Below are positions 54,785-64,000 of a DNA stretch of 64,000 bases, piece by piece. The stretch's first letter is position 1, and every line of letters begins with the position of its first letter. The notes under the pieces are model-generated. The model saw only the letters and a program-made list of their open reading frames with translations. It searched no databases and was not told the origin of the DNA. A program made the translations under genes and the position numbers. Where the stretch lies: positions 2,418,001-2,482,000 of the forward strand of contig NZ_OY764327.1 of the NCBI RefSeq assembly GCF_963668385.1. Reading direction: 5' to 3'. Origin of the DNA: an uncultured Carboxylicivirga sp. (GTDB taxonomy: Bacteria > Bacteroidota > Bacteroidia > Bacteroidales > Marinilabiliaceae).

Positions 54785-56410
54785 TTAATCGTTATTTTTT
54801 AGTTTAAAAAATGCAACTTGTTTATCCAGCATATCGGCATATTGTTGTAGTTCCGCCGCTTTAGCCGACATGTTTTCGGCGATAAAAGCATTGGTTTGTG
54901 TGCTGGTATTTAATCCTTGTATGGCATTGTTTACTTCAGATGCTGCTGTTTTTTGTTCCAGGCTCGAAGCAACAATTTCGGCAACTAATCCCGAAGTTTT
55001 CTTTATCTCGGGCACCAGTATTGCTATTTTATTGCCAGTATCTTCAACGGTTTCCAAGCCGCTACTAAACAAGCTTTCGATACTTTCGGCACTTAGTTTA
55101 CTTTTTTCAGCCAGTTTGCGAACTTCACCAGCGACTACCGCAAAGCCACTTCCTGCCGATCCGGCTCGGGCAGCTTCAACGTTTGCGTTTAAAGCAAGTA
55201 TGTTGGTTTGCATTGCAATTTCGCTAATAGCTTTTAATTCTTCTTTGATAGCCATCATCGATTTTATTGCTTGATGCGAACTCTGGTTGCTTGCCTCCAT
55301 TTCAGCAGAAGATGTCATGGCAACTTTTTCGGTTGTGCGGGCATGATCAGAGTTGCTTTCAATTGAAGCACTTATTTCTTCAACCGATACTGAAATTTCT
55401 TCAACTGCCGCTGCTTGTGAATTAGATGACTCAGCTAATTGCTTCGACAATTTTGTTGTACTCAAGCTTTCGGAATTCAATTGTTTTGATGTTTCAATAA
55501 CCGATTGAACAACATTAGTTAATGACTCAGTCATTTGATTCAGATTACGGTTGATTTCCGAAAACTCATCATTTCCTTTTACTTCCAGTTTTTGAGTTAG
55601 ATCACCATTAGCAATGCGTTTATTGATTTTGATAATATTCTGAATCTTAGTGTTTGTCGATCTGATAAATAAACTACTGAAAATAACTACCAATAGTAAA
55701 ATAATTAGCATGGTTATGGTAATTCGCCAAATTGCAGATTTAATATTGGCTTGTACTTCGTTGTTATTTGCATTTAAGCTCGATTTAAGCACAAACATTC
55801 CAACCATATCACCATCTGCATAATTTTCCATTTTATATCCTAATATATCTTTCCCATTTCCCCAAGGGCTGCGCGATGGATGACCATGACAATGCAAGCA
55901 TCCTTGCTCTTCCGAAAGACGAACAGGGCGCATAACCCACAATTCATTTGTTTCTTTATTGGTGTAAGTTAAATCTTCGAGTGAAGGATCGCCCTTAAAT
56001 TGGTTGATAAAGTCTGTTTCTAATGCTGTAGCCTTGTTTTCTTTATTACGAGCTTTTAACGAAGCTACTCTAAAAGCATAACTGTCTTTTTCTGCATTAT
56101 CTTTACCAACAGCCATTGAAGCAAAAATGGGTACTTTTCGTAATACCGAATCTTTGGCAGCAGAAGTTAGGTTCCCATCTGGATGGTTCATTTTTACTTT
56201 ATTTTGCTCATCACTAAAATCAAATTGATGTGCAACGTAAGTTCTAACGGCTTCCATTCTTGTAAGAATGGCTTTTGTTTTTCTTTCGAGAGTTTCCATG
56301 CCTTGATGCTTTAGCATGGTGGCTGAAATGTAAATAGCAATGCCCGTTGCCATAAATAATGGCACAAAGACGACCAAAATAAGTTTGGTTCTAAAGGTCA
56401 TTTTAATCAT
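54785..56410 (-). CDS. Methyl-accepting chemotaxis protein with haem-binding Tll0287/DUF3365 sensor
   Basis: The ATG at 56410 gives 541 residues (an in-frame ATG three codons on is possible). Two membrane helices (about 8-30 and 227-248) enclose a periplasmic sensor. This carries ASMAVGKDNAEKDSYAFRVA and the c-type haem motif GCLHCHGHP (Cys171, Cys174, His175), followed by ILGYKMENYADGDMVGMFVL, typical of Tll0287-like/DUF3365 domains. A HAMP domain (about 249-302) and the signalling domain (about 328-535) follow, with the hairpin tip IAMQTNILALNANVEAARAG then GFAVVAGEVRKLAEKSKLSA. No other chemotaxis gene is in the window. Confidence 0.9.
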   Translation of the reverse strand: MIKMTFRTKLILVVFVPLFMATGIAIYISATMLKHQGMETLERKTKAILTRMEAVRTYVAHQFDFSDEQNKVKMNHPDGNLTSAAKDSVLRKVPIFASMAVGKDNAEKDSYAFRVASLKARNKENKATALETDFINQFKGDPSLEDLTYTNKETNELWVMRPVRLSEEQGCLHCHGHPSRSPWGNGKDILGYKMENYADGDMVGMFVLKSSLNANNNEVQANIKSAIWRITITMLIILLLVVIFSSLFIRSTNTKIQNIIKINKRIANGDLTQKLEVKGNDEFSEINRNLNQMTESLTNVVQSVIETSKQLNSESLSTTKLSKQLAESSNSQAAAVEEISVSVEEISASIESNSDHARTTEKVAMTSSAEMEASNQSSHQAIKSMMAIKEELKAISEIAMQTNILALNANVEAARAGSAGSGFAVVAGEVRKLAEKSKLSAESIESLFSSGLETVEDTGNKIAILVPEIKKTSGLVAEIVASSLEQKTAASEVNNAIQGLNTSTQTNAFIAENMSAKAAELQQYADMLDKQVAFFKLKNND

Positions 56411-56739
56411 ATACAAAGTTGTTTCCCTAAGTTGTTCCCCGTAACTGTTTGGGTGTAACAGTTGAATTGTAAAGGATTAAATTCAAATAATGTTCATGAG
56501 TGTGAAAATGCTAACTTCCTTGTGGTGTGTTTTTTTGTAGATTCAAAATAGTGGGATTTTGGTAAGTTTCATTAATACAATTAACTAAGGCATGTGGTGT
56601 ATCTAATAACTTCAATTAGTTAAAGATTATTAAAATTGAAATGAGTAGGGTTCGATTCGGTTATTACAAAAAATTAACCTCATTGGAGAGAGATAATGTC
56701 CAATGAGGTTATAATAAACAGCTATTTGCTATTTATGAA
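56411..56739. other. 329-bp intergenic region between chemoreceptor and discoidin genes
   Basis: It contains the terminator of the glycan-uptake genes on the right and the presumed chemoreceptor promoter on the left. A weak inverted repeat (TTAACTAA at 56581-56588, TTAGTTAA at 56616-56623) is present. I see no gene or RNA. Confidence 0.5.
56671..56710 (-). terminator. Rho-independent terminator of the Sus-like operon
   Basis: A perfect 12-bp stem (AACCTCATTGGA at 56676-56687 with 56699-56710) is followed on the minus strand by AATTTTTTG, 30 bp after the discoidin gene. Confidence 0.85.
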
Positions 56740-57612
56740 CTACAACTCGGGATCATAAATATCGATTGTTACATCGAATAGTTGAAATTCGGCTAGGTTG
56801 AAGTAATTTCGATTATCAAATGTTTCAAGACAAACATATCTAAAATGAGTAAATGTTTTTCCGGGTCTGAACACGTCTGAGGTATACTCTGCCTGACTAC
56901 CCGATGGGAGACCAGCTGTTAAATTAGCAATGGTTTCCCAATTTTCACCATCATTACTAATTTGAATATCCACTAATCGAGGAGCTTGTTGTGATCCGTT
57001 TCGGTTAAGTTGATAAAATTGAAAATCGTCAATAGGCTCATCTAAATCAACCTGAATGTATTGAGGCATTGGAATTTGAGGAGATGACCAACGTGTGTGA
57101 AAAAAAGTGTTTGGATCGTCATCTATTAAATTTTCAATAGGTCCCTCTGATGGTTCTTGATTATCTGTACTTAATTGATTTGCTGTGAGATTGATTTTTG
57201 TTGCAGTTATGGTTTCCGTAATCGGGGCTCTGCCAGAAACTGCTTCAAAGCTGGAAATATCACCTCCGTTACCAGTTGCATCATAGGTTTGAAAGTAAAA
57301 CGTATATTTACCAAATTTTTCTCTTGTATTATCAATTAGGATCGAATCAGTATATACAGATTTTACTAACGAAACATCTTCATCAGTCAGAAAATCATGA
57401 TATGATATTTGTAAGAGATGAAAGGCTGAATCAGCTGGAATATCCCATTTTAGCGCTATTTGGCCAGGTAGTGGCTCAGATGTAATATTTGACACAGTAC
57501 TTAGATGACCACCTGATCCGTTTTCAATTTCTAAAGCTTCAAAATTCTTGTCACAACTAACTAAGAATATTATATTCAGAAGTACTATTGAATAAAAACT
57601 AAATTGTTTCAT
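56740..57612 (-). CDS. Surface lipoprotein with discoidin (F5/8 type C) domain
   Basis: The 290-residue protein has a lipoprotein signal (IIFLVSC, Cys20) and an N-terminal fibronectin-like domain (about 40-128; LPGQIALKWDIPADSAFHLL and YTFYFQTYDATGNGGD). A discoidin-type beta sandwich follows (about 155-285; PIENLIDDDPNTFFHTRW, PQYIQVDLDEPIDDFQFY, DIQISNDGENWETIANL, FTHFRYVCLETFDNRNYF). Such lipoproteins often close Sus-like loci and bind glycans on the cell surface. It is 24 bp after susD on the same strand and ends the operon at a terminator. Confidence 0.88.
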   Translation of the reverse strand: MKQFSFYSIVLLNIIFLVSCDKNFEALEIENGSGGHLSTVSNITSEPLPGQIALKWDIPADSAFHLLQISYHDFLTDEDVSLVKSVYTDSILIDNTREKFGKYTFYFQTYDATGNGGDISSFEAVSGRAPITETITATKINLTANQLSTDNQEPSEGPIENLIDDDPNTFFHTRWSSPQIPMPQYIQVDLDEPIDDFQFYQLNRNGSQQAPRLVDIQISNDGENWETIANLTAGLPSGSQAEYTSDVFRPGKTFTHFRYVCLETFDNRNYFNLAEFQLFDVTIDIYDPEL

Positions 57613-57635
57613 AATAATCTTTTAAAATAAGTTGT

Positions 57636-59318
57636 TTACCATCCAGGGTTTTGAGTTAAATTACCATTTTTCCATCTTTCTGAATCCGGAATAGGGAATA
57701 GGTACATTTTATCATCCCAATCGCGTTGCTTTTGATAGCGAGTATAGGTAAATTCATCTTCGCCAACTTTTTCAATACGCATACATGTGATTGATTTTAG
57801 TAATTCTCCTTTTTTCCATCTACGTACATCCCAAAAACGATGACCTTCAAAAGCTAATTCAACCATTCGTTCGTTTTCGTATTTTGCTTCAAAATCTTCA
57901 TTTGAAAGCCCTGTTCCCAAAGCAGGCATATTAACACCTGTTCTTTGACGAATTACATTAACAGCATCGCGGGCTGAAAGATTTAAATCGCCTTGAGTTG
58001 CATCTGCCGATCCTAAATACTTAAATGTAGCTTCGGCATAATTTAAATAGAACTCACCTAAACGATAAGTAATCCACGAGTGGCGTTTGGTATTACTAGT
58101 ATTAGGTCGTAGGTCAACAGTAGGATCGATATATTTTCTCAAATAATATCCTGTGGTAGTAGCTCCAGATAGAGGAGCACCATTTAAGCCACCTACATAA
58201 GTTTGTATTGGATTACCGTTGTATGAAGGCCATCCCATATCTCCATTTTTGACGATAGTCATTTCAAATCGAGGATCACGACCTTCGTATGGAGCTTCAG
58301 CATTATACCCACTACCTTCTTCATTCCAACGTAAACCTGTGTTTTGCATTTCATAAGCGTCTACCATTGTTTGAGTTGGGCAATTTCCAGAGTTACCTCC
58401 TTCAACTCCAACCGGAAAATTTCTTGATTCTAAATCATTTATATCACCTACTCGACGAGCAAAGATAACTTCGGATTCCAGATAACTTTCGGTACCCCAC
58501 AAGGCATCATATTGGCCCAGTGATTTTCCATATGCTGAGCAAGAGTCAATAACAGCTTTGTTGGCTAAAGCAGCTTCTTTCCAAAAATCTGTTGATTGAT
58601 TTGTGTTAAAAAGCGGGCTGGCTTTATACAATAATGTGCGTGCTTTTAAAGCCAAAACAGCTGAACGTGTTACTCTACCTGTTTCAGTATAAGATTCATC
58701 ATCGTATGAAACAGGTAAATGCATAACTATATCATCACATTCATCAACAATAAAGTTAAATACTTCGTTGTATGAGGTACGGCTAACAGAATTGGCTTCG
58801 TTTGGCGTTAGCACAGAAGTAATCAAAGGTACATCACCATATTGGCGAACTAAATTAAAATAAAAGTAAGCTCTCAAAAATCTGGCTTCGTATTGATAGC
58901 GATTAAAACGAGTCATTTGCTCATTGTAATCAAGATTATACTTAAATTCATCGAAAGTTCGACCTTCAGAAGCTTGCAGGAAGAAATTTACAGCTCTGAT
59001 GCCTGCATAACTGTTATTCCATTCTGATGATTTGGCATTACCGGTATTCCATGCACCATTATAAAAGTCGTGAATACTTGATGATTGCCAAACATAATCC
59101 GATTCATCACATGCTGAGGAAAGCATACCTCCATTATAATCACCAAAATCATAATCAAGGTAACTGTATATATTTGTTACGAAATTCATGGTTCGACCAA
59201 AGCTCGAAAAGATTTGCTCTTCGTCGTAACCAACGAACTCGTTGTAATTCATATCATCTTTACAAGAAGAGATGATTGCGAGTAGTGTTAGTACTGTAAA
59301 TATATTTTTTAATTTCAT
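57636..59318 (-). CDS. SusD/RagB-family nutrient-binding lipoprotein
   Basis: The 560-residue protein has a lipoprotein signal (LAIISSC, Cys19) and the SusD pattern: RFLRAYFYFNLVRQYGDVPL, TRSAVLALKARTLLYKASPL, WITYRLGEFYLNYAEATFKY, VIRQRTGVNMPAL, MVELAFEGHRFWDVRRWKKG and the ending PIPDSERWKNGNLTQNPGW. SusD proteins sit on top of the SusC barrel and pass glycans into it. It starts 18 bp after susC. Confidence 0.95.
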   Translation of the reverse strand: MKLKNIFTVLTLLAIISSCKDDMNYNEFVGYDEEQIFSSFGRTMNFVTNIYSYLDYDFGDYNGGMLSSACDESDYVWQSSSIHDFYNGAWNTGNAKSSEWNNSYAGIRAVNFFLQASEGRTFDEFKYNLDYNEQMTRFNRYQYEARFLRAYFYFNLVRQYGDVPLITSVLTPNEANSVSRTSYNEVFNFIVDECDDIVMHLPVSYDDESYTETGRVTRSAVLALKARTLLYKASPLFNTNQSTDFWKEAALANKAVIDSCSAYGKSLGQYDALWGTESYLESEVIFARRVGDINDLESRNFPVGVEGGNSGNCPTQTMVDAYEMQNTGLRWNEEGSGYNAEAPYEGRDPRFEMTIVKNGDMGWPSYNGNPIQTYVGGLNGAPLSGATTTGYYLRKYIDPTVDLRPNTSNTKRHSWITYRLGEFYLNYAEATFKYLGSADATQGDLNLSARDAVNVIRQRTGVNMPALGTGLSNEDFEAKYENERMVELAFEGHRFWDVRRWKKGELLKSITCMRIEKVGEDEFTYTRYQKQRDWDDKMYLFPIPDSERWKNGNLTQNPGW

Positions 59319-59336
59319 ATTAGTCAGTTTAATGGT

Positions 59337-62333
59337 TTAAAGGCCAATTGCTAAACCTACATTAATGGAACGCGTCATTGGAAATGCAATACCTACTGAT
59401 TCAGGATCTGATTCGTCGATACTGTCGATGCATAAAAGATCTATTCCTCTGACATATACTTTGGCTGAACGCATTTTTAATTTTGAAAGAACAGAAGTAG
59501 GAAGTTTATAATAAAACTCACAATTTCTTAATTTCAAAAACGAAGCATCAGCTAGCCAAAGTGAATTGGTTCTAAAGTTATTGTCGTTGCTTTCGGCTGT
59601 TAATCGAGGATATTTTGCAAAAGGGTTTTCTGGAGTCCAACGGTTATCGTAGTAATGTTGCGAGATATTGGTATTGTTAATAAGTGGCCAATACATACTG
59701 CTTGTATTTAAAACCGCCGTGTAATTGCTCACTCCCTGAAATAGGGCACTAATACCAAATCCTTTATATTCAAATCCTAAGTTGAATGAATAATAGATTT
59801 CAGGAACCGTGCTATTGTAGCCCATAGCAATTTCATCGTAATCGTTGATTACACCGTCTCCATTTTGATCTTTATATTTAACATCACCAGGCTTAACATC
59901 GCTAAATTGTTGTGCAGGACTGTTTAATATATCGTTTTCGTCAATAAAATAACCAATAGCCTGTAATCCAAAAATCTGGTTAACAGATTGCCCGGTTCTC
60001 TTTAAGTAGTCGTATGCACGAGGTTCTTCCAATTGCTCTTTAATTTCGTTTTTAGCAGTAGTAAATTTTCCACCTATGTTGATTTTAAAATCATTCCATT
60101 GCTTCGTATAATCGGCGCCAAGCTCAATTCCCCAACTATTTACAATACCAGCATTGGTGAATGGTGATGTGGTTCCTAAAACAGCAGAGTTTGCACCACC
60201 TTCCGATACCCATATATCTTTTCGTTTTTCGAAATAGCCATCAGCTGTAATTGTTAATCCATCCAATAAACGAGTGTCAATACCTATATTATATTTCAAT
60301 GCTTTTTCGCGATTGGTACTGTTACTGGCTAATTGCCCTTCCATGGTTCCATCGTACCAACCATATCCATTACCTAAGGCATATCCGCCACCACCAACAA
60401 AGCTTTGCTCCCAGTAGTTCTCTGCCGGAATATGATTTCCATTAATGATTCCCCATGAAGCTCTTAACTTTAAAAAGTCGATTACTGATGAGTTACTCAT
60501 AAAATCTTCATTGGATATTACCCATGCTCCTGAAACAGTTGGTGAATAACCCCACTTTGCATCTGGAGCAAACTTGTTGGATGCAGATGTAACCAGTGTA
60601 ACATCAACTATATATTTCGATTGATATACATAATGGTTATAAAGAGCCAAATTTTGATAATAGTAGGTATTGTTCTGATTGTTTTGATTGAAATTCTCAT
60701 ACGAATAAATAAAAGATGAGAACAATTTACCTTCTCCTAATTGTTTGGTGTAATCAAGGTTTGTGATAAAGTTAGCACGACGATTTTGCCAGTCTAGTTT
60801 ATTATCGTATCCTAAATCACTGTCGGCACCTGCGCTGTAACGCGACGTTGCAGTTGGTACTCCATTTGTCCATTCCGTAACTGCATCGCTAGCATAAGCA
60901 AAAGTTTTATTATGACCTTCCCAATAAGCAGCAATGTTATCATATCCCATTCGAACAGATGCACTTAATCCATTGGTAATGATACTAAGATCTTGTGTGA
61001 GTTTTACATCAGCGTACAATGATCGGGTGTGACCTGTTGAATAACCACGAGCCTGACTTAATGCTACAGGGTTAATACCACCCCATGTTGCATTACCACC
61101 CCAAATGCCATCATCTGTTTTAATAGGAAAGGCTCCAGCTGGAGTATTGTATAGCTGGGTCATTATATTGTCTGATCCTAAGCCTGGGCGAGAAAATTCA
61201 TTTAAAACTCCCATTAAATTAACCTGTACTTTAGTGGTTTTAGTCAAATCAATATCAAGGTTAGTTCGAATGTTTCCTTTTGAAAATTTTTCCTGAGTTG
61301 AATACCCATCATTAATATCTGCGTTATCAAAAAAACCTTGATTACCTTGAAGGTTCAACATTGTGAAATAACGCATCTTTTTTCCACCACCTGTAAAATC
61401 AATGTTGTAAATGTTAGACATACCATGGTCGCGAAATACTTCATCCATCCAATCAATATTAGGATATAAATTAGGATAAGCTCCGGATTGAAATGCGTTT
61501 AATTCATTGGCCGAGTATCGGGCTTCAGAACCATCATTGATTAAAGCTTCGTTAATAGCGTTTGCATATGTGTAACTATTAACAAATTTTGGCAACCGCT
61601 TTTGTGTGGTAAAACCATGATCGTAACTTACATTAACTTCTTTTGTAGCGTACTTTCCTCTTTTGGTAGTAATGGATAATACTCCATTAATTCCTTTGTA
61701 TCCATAAAGAGCCAATGCTGCAGCATCGCGAAGAATCGAAACTGATTCAATCTCATTTGGAGTAACGTATTTAATATCGCGTTCTAAACCATCAACCAAA
61801 ATTAAAATATTGTTGTTTGATGTTGTTTGAAGACCTCTGATATAAAACGTAGGATCCTGATCCCAAGTTGGGCCTGAGTTTTGCAGTGCAGTTAACCCAA
61901 GAGCATTACCATACAAGGAATTGTTAATGCTAAGAGCCGAGCGTTGGTTAATATCCTTTGCTGAGGTTCTGGAAATGGCACCTGTTGATTCACTTAATGT
62001 TTGCTCAATGCCAAATCCCATGTCAACTGCTTCGGATTCAAAGTTTAGTCTGAATATCAAAGAGTCAGGTGAAGTAACATTAACGATCTGGATGCTGTTG
62101 TCTGAACTTTTGATTACTAATTCTTCATTTGCATCCACATCCAATTTGAATCTCCCATATTTGTTAGAAACAGTTTGTTTTTCAGGATGTGTAACTGATG
62201 TGATTTGAGCACCTGTCACTGGGTTTCCATCTCGATCAATAATGAGACCAGATGTTTCCTGATTTTGGGACCACCCTTGTATGCTGGAGAACATCAGCAG
62301 GGTGAGTACCATTATTTTATATATTATTCGCAT
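59337..62333 (-). CDS. SusC/RagA-family TonB-linked outer-membrane transporter
   Basis: The ATG at 62333 gives 998 residues with a signal peptide (ending IQGWSQ). A CarboxypepD_reg domain comes first (about 25-95; SGLIIDRDGNPVTGAQI), then the plug with FYIRGLQTTSNNNILILVDG and ESVSILRDAAALALYGYKG and the 22-stranded barrel (ends SINVGLAIGL). SusC imports glycan fragments across the outer membrane using TonB energy. The start is 32 bp after the end of the upstream susD gene, and the partner susD follows 18 bp later, so two SusC/D pairs seem to be in one operon. The substrate is unknown; no glycoside hydrolase lies in the window. Confidence 0.96.
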   Translation of the reverse strand: MRIIYKIMVLTLLMFSSIQGWSQNQETSGLIIDRDGNPVTGAQITSVTHPEKQTVSNKYGRFKLDVDANEELVIKSSDNSIQIVNVTSPDSLIFRLNFESEAVDMGFGIEQTLSESTGAISRTSAKDINQRSALSINNSLYGNALGLTALQNSGPTWDQDPTFYIRGLQTTSNNNILILVDGLERDIKYVTPNEIESVSILRDAAALALYGYKGINGVLSITTKRGKYATKEVNVSYDHGFTTQKRLPKFVNSYTYANAINEALINDGSEARYSANELNAFQSGAYPNLYPNIDWMDEVFRDHGMSNIYNIDFTGGGKKMRYFTMLNLQGNQGFFDNADINDGYSTQEKFSKGNIRTNLDIDLTKTTKVQVNLMGVLNEFSRPGLGSDNIMTQLYNTPAGAFPIKTDDGIWGGNATWGGINPVALSQARGYSTGHTRSLYADVKLTQDLSIITNGLSASVRMGYDNIAAYWEGHNKTFAYASDAVTEWTNGVPTATSRYSAGADSDLGYDNKLDWQNRRANFITNLDYTKQLGEGKLFSSFIYSYENFNQNNQNNTYYYQNLALYNHYVYQSKYIVDVTLVTSASNKFAPDAKWGYSPTVSGAWVISNEDFMSNSSVIDFLKLRASWGIINGNHIPAENYWEQSFVGGGGYALGNGYGWYDGTMEGQLASNSTNREKALKYNIGIDTRLLDGLTITADGYFEKRKDIWVSEGGANSAVLGTTSPFTNAGIVNSWGIELGADYTKQWNDFKINIGGKFTTAKNEIKEQLEEPRAYDYLKRTGQSVNQIFGLQAIGYFIDENDILNSPAQQFSDVKPGDVKYKDQNGDGVINDYDEIAMGYNSTVPEIYYSFNLGFEYKGFGISALFQGVSNYTAVLNTSSMYWPLINNTNISQHYYDNRWTPENPFAKYPRLTAESNDNNFRTNSLWLADASFLKLRNCEFYYKLPTSVLSKLKMRSAKVYVRGIDLLCIDSIDESDPESVGIAFPMTRSINVGLAIGL

Positions 62334-62365
62334 ATTATTTGTCTTTATGTCGTTATTAGCGTTCA

Positions 62366-64000
62366 TCACCAACCAGGATTTTGTGTTAATCCGTAATCTT
62401 TATTTACCTCTGATGGAGGAAAAGCAGATAGATACCATTTGGAATCGAAACTGGTCCACCAGGCTCTTTTTGAGTTGCTTAATTCGAATACTTCATAAGT
62501 AAATTCAGTAGGGCGATCGCCTCTCGTATCAGGATCTTTATCTGACCATGAATCCTGAATTCCATCTGCACGATAAATGCGTATACCATGTAATTGTCTG
62601 GCAAATAAATCAGCTCGTTTGTTACGAGTCATATCAAATAAACGCACATCTTCAAGGCCTAACTCACAAGCTCTCTCTCTTAGTATTTCATTAATAAGAG
62701 TGCTTTGATCGCGAAGGTTTTTATCCGGATTACTTTCTTCTATACCCGGTAAACCAACTCTGGCTCTTACTGTATTGATGTTTGAAATGGCATCACCATA
62801 ACGACCTACCATTGTTAAGGCTTCGGCATAAGTGAGATATATTTCTGAAATTCTCAAATAAGGCCATAGTGTTGGCTGATTGTGTTGTGCACTTAAATCA
62901 AGAATGAATTTGAAATTGGCATAACCAGTAGCATATTGACCAGTCTCTAGAGCCGGATTATCACGTGCTTCACGTCCACCTACCCATAGTTCAGCCTGAC
63001 GACCTTGAAAAGAGGCTCCGTTAACTAATATGGTTTCAAATAGGCGCGGATCTCGGTTTGTAAACATATTGGCAACGTCTTCAGGATCATTCCAATCAAA
63101 AGGAGTACCATCTGCCATAGGAAACATTTCAACGTATTCCTGAGTTGGAGTAAATGCTCCATTCATACATGATTGAGGGAAATAGTAGTTCCATTGATAA
63201 TTATCACTATAAGTGTATCTAATACGGGTTGAAATCAGCATTTCAGGGTTGTCATGTCCACTGCCTCGAGTAAAATATGCTTTACGGAAAGCATCTCTGT
63301 AGTCACTGACTGTATTGCCTCCTGGTTGTACTAATCCATAGAAGCCATTACTTTGCACAGCTGTAAAAAATTCCTCACAAGCTTTTACACAGTCTTGCCA
63401 TAGTTCTGGCTTGTAACCTCCGTACCATACTTGCATTTCAGATACGGCATCCTGAGGTGCAGCTGAAGAATATGGTTCGGTATCGTTAAATAACGGGCTT
63501 GCTGCAAAAAGAAGTATTTTACATTTAAGACCCATGGCAGCTGCTTCAGTAAAACGGCCATCCCAGTTTGAACTTTCACTTTCGTCAATAACCCAAGGTA
63601 AATCTGGTGCTGCTTCATTTAGCAAGCCTATCATAAAATCAACAGTTTGTTCAACAGTGCTGCGTGGAAATTTGTAGGCATCTGCATCATTACTAATTTC
63701 AACCGCATGATCAAGAATCGGTAAACCACCATAATGACGGAATAAGTCAAAATAACGTGATGCAATGATAACTTTAGCTTCCGCTTTTAATCTGCTTTTT
63801 TCATTATCATCCATATCAGGTACTCTGTCGATATTTTCGATTAATACCCAGCACTGTCTAACTGCTTGCCAACATTCCTCTTTAGTATAGCCAAAACGGG
63901 TATCATCGCCACTGTCTTCTTGACCGGCACTATAGCTTCCTGAATAATAGTGGCGGTTAATACCATCCCAACTTAAATGGCTATGCCAGCAATCAGAAAG
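62366..64000 (-). CDS. SusD/RagB-family lipoprotein (N-terminus outside the window)
   Basis: The frame stays open to the right edge, so the gene is cut there and its start and signal peptide are missing. At least 544 residues are present. SusD features: AKVIIASRYFDLFRHYGGLP, AAAMGLKCKILLFAASPLFN, YLRISEIYLTYAEALTMV, NINTVRARVGLPGI, INEILRERACELGLEDVRLF and the closing YLSAFPPSEVNKDYGLTQNP. The last residues match the same end motif as the other SusD. An upstream SusC partner is expected just outside the window. It is followed by the susC gene after 32 bp. Confidence 0.93.
   Translation of the reverse strand, partial: LSDCWHSHLSWDGINRHYYSGSYSAGQEDSGDDTRFGYTKEECWQAVRQCWVLIENIDRVPDMDDNEKSRLKAEAKVIIASRYFDLFRHYGGLPILDHAVEISNDADAYKFPRSTVEQTVDFMIGLLNEAAPDLPWVIDESESSNWDGRFTEAAAMGLKCKILLFAASPLFNDTEPYSSAAPQDAVSEMQVWYGGYKPELWQDCVKACEEFFTAVQSNGFYGLVQPGGNTVSDYRDAFRKAYFTRGSGHDNPEMLISTRIRYTYSDNYQWNYYFPQSCMNGAFTPTQEYVEMFPMADGTPFDWNDPEDVANMFTNRDPRLFETILVNGASFQGRQAELWVGGREARDNPALETGQYATGYANFKFILDLSAQHNQPTLWPYLRISEIYLTYAEALTMVGRYGDAISNINTVRARVGLPGIEESNPDKNLRDQSTLINEILRERACELGLEDVRLFDMTRNKRADLFARQLHGIRIYRADGIQDSWSDKDPDTRGDRPTEFTYEVFELSNSKRAWWTSFDSKWYLSAFPPSEVNKDYGLTQNPGW

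Noticed and set aside
54870-55274. 134-codon plus-strand frame opposite the chemoreceptor gene
   Set aside because: It is opposite the conserved signalling domain and shows no independent features.

Overview
The window is chromosomal DNA of a member of the phylum Bacteroidota, most likely a marine, gliding or surface-associated relative of the Bacteroidales/Marinilabiliales (the order is inference). The phylum rests on direct signs: SusC/SusD pairs, a type IX secretion (T9SS) cargo of 6206 residues with a PorP/SprF partner, a T9SS plug-type (DUF5103) protein, short AMP nucleosidase, an E1 alpha/beta fusion, Na+-NQR, low G+C, and several start-proximal TAnnTTTG promoter boxes typical of the phylum's primary sigma factor.

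Layout. 1-3.4 kb: start of an epimerase gene, an outer-membrane barrel, a lipoprotein, and an ECF sigma/membrane anti-sigma pair. 3.4-5.4 kb: a divergent von Willebrand A protein with a SusC-like N-terminus. 5.4-7.7 kb: aroB-aroA. 7.9-10.2 kb: small envelope genes and dprA. 10.3-30 kb: the giant SprB-like adhesin gene and its PorP/SprF partner. 30-36 kb: OmpH/Skp chaperone, glycosyltransferase, FtsB/DivIC, pruA and the T9SS plug protein. 36.3-43.7 kb: nqrABCDEF, apbE and a small Cys-containing membrane protein that may help mature the pump. 43.9-48.3 kb: alpha-keto acid dehydrogenase E1 fusion and a NhaC-type antiporter with an extra exported N-terminal domain. 48.5-54.6 kb: yqgE, a likely five-gene operon (amn, holA, rhomboid, HAD phosphatase, class IV aminotransferase), a lone HsdR_N nuclease-like gene and a CapA-like protein. 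54.8-56.4 kb: a chemoreceptor with a haem c motif in its sensor. 56.7-64 kb: the distal part of a glycan-uptake locus (SusD, SusC, SusD, discoidin lipoprotein) running off the right edge.

How it works together. NQR exports Na+ using quinone reduction, ApbE attaches FMN to its NqrB and NqrC threonines, and NhaC can exchange Na+ for H+. The giant protein should cross the outer membrane by T9SS through its type B C-terminal domain and be held or helped by the adjacent PorP/SprF protein.

The most striking observation is in the giant adhesin. Nearly every one of about 48 repeat units has two cysteines. The exceptions come as adjacent complementary pairs (one unit lacks its first Cys, the next lacks its second), three times within the arrays and once at the border with the PKD domains. 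This suggests four inter-domain disulfide clamps along the fibre. No CRISPR array, insertion sequence, tRNA or rRNA gene was seen.
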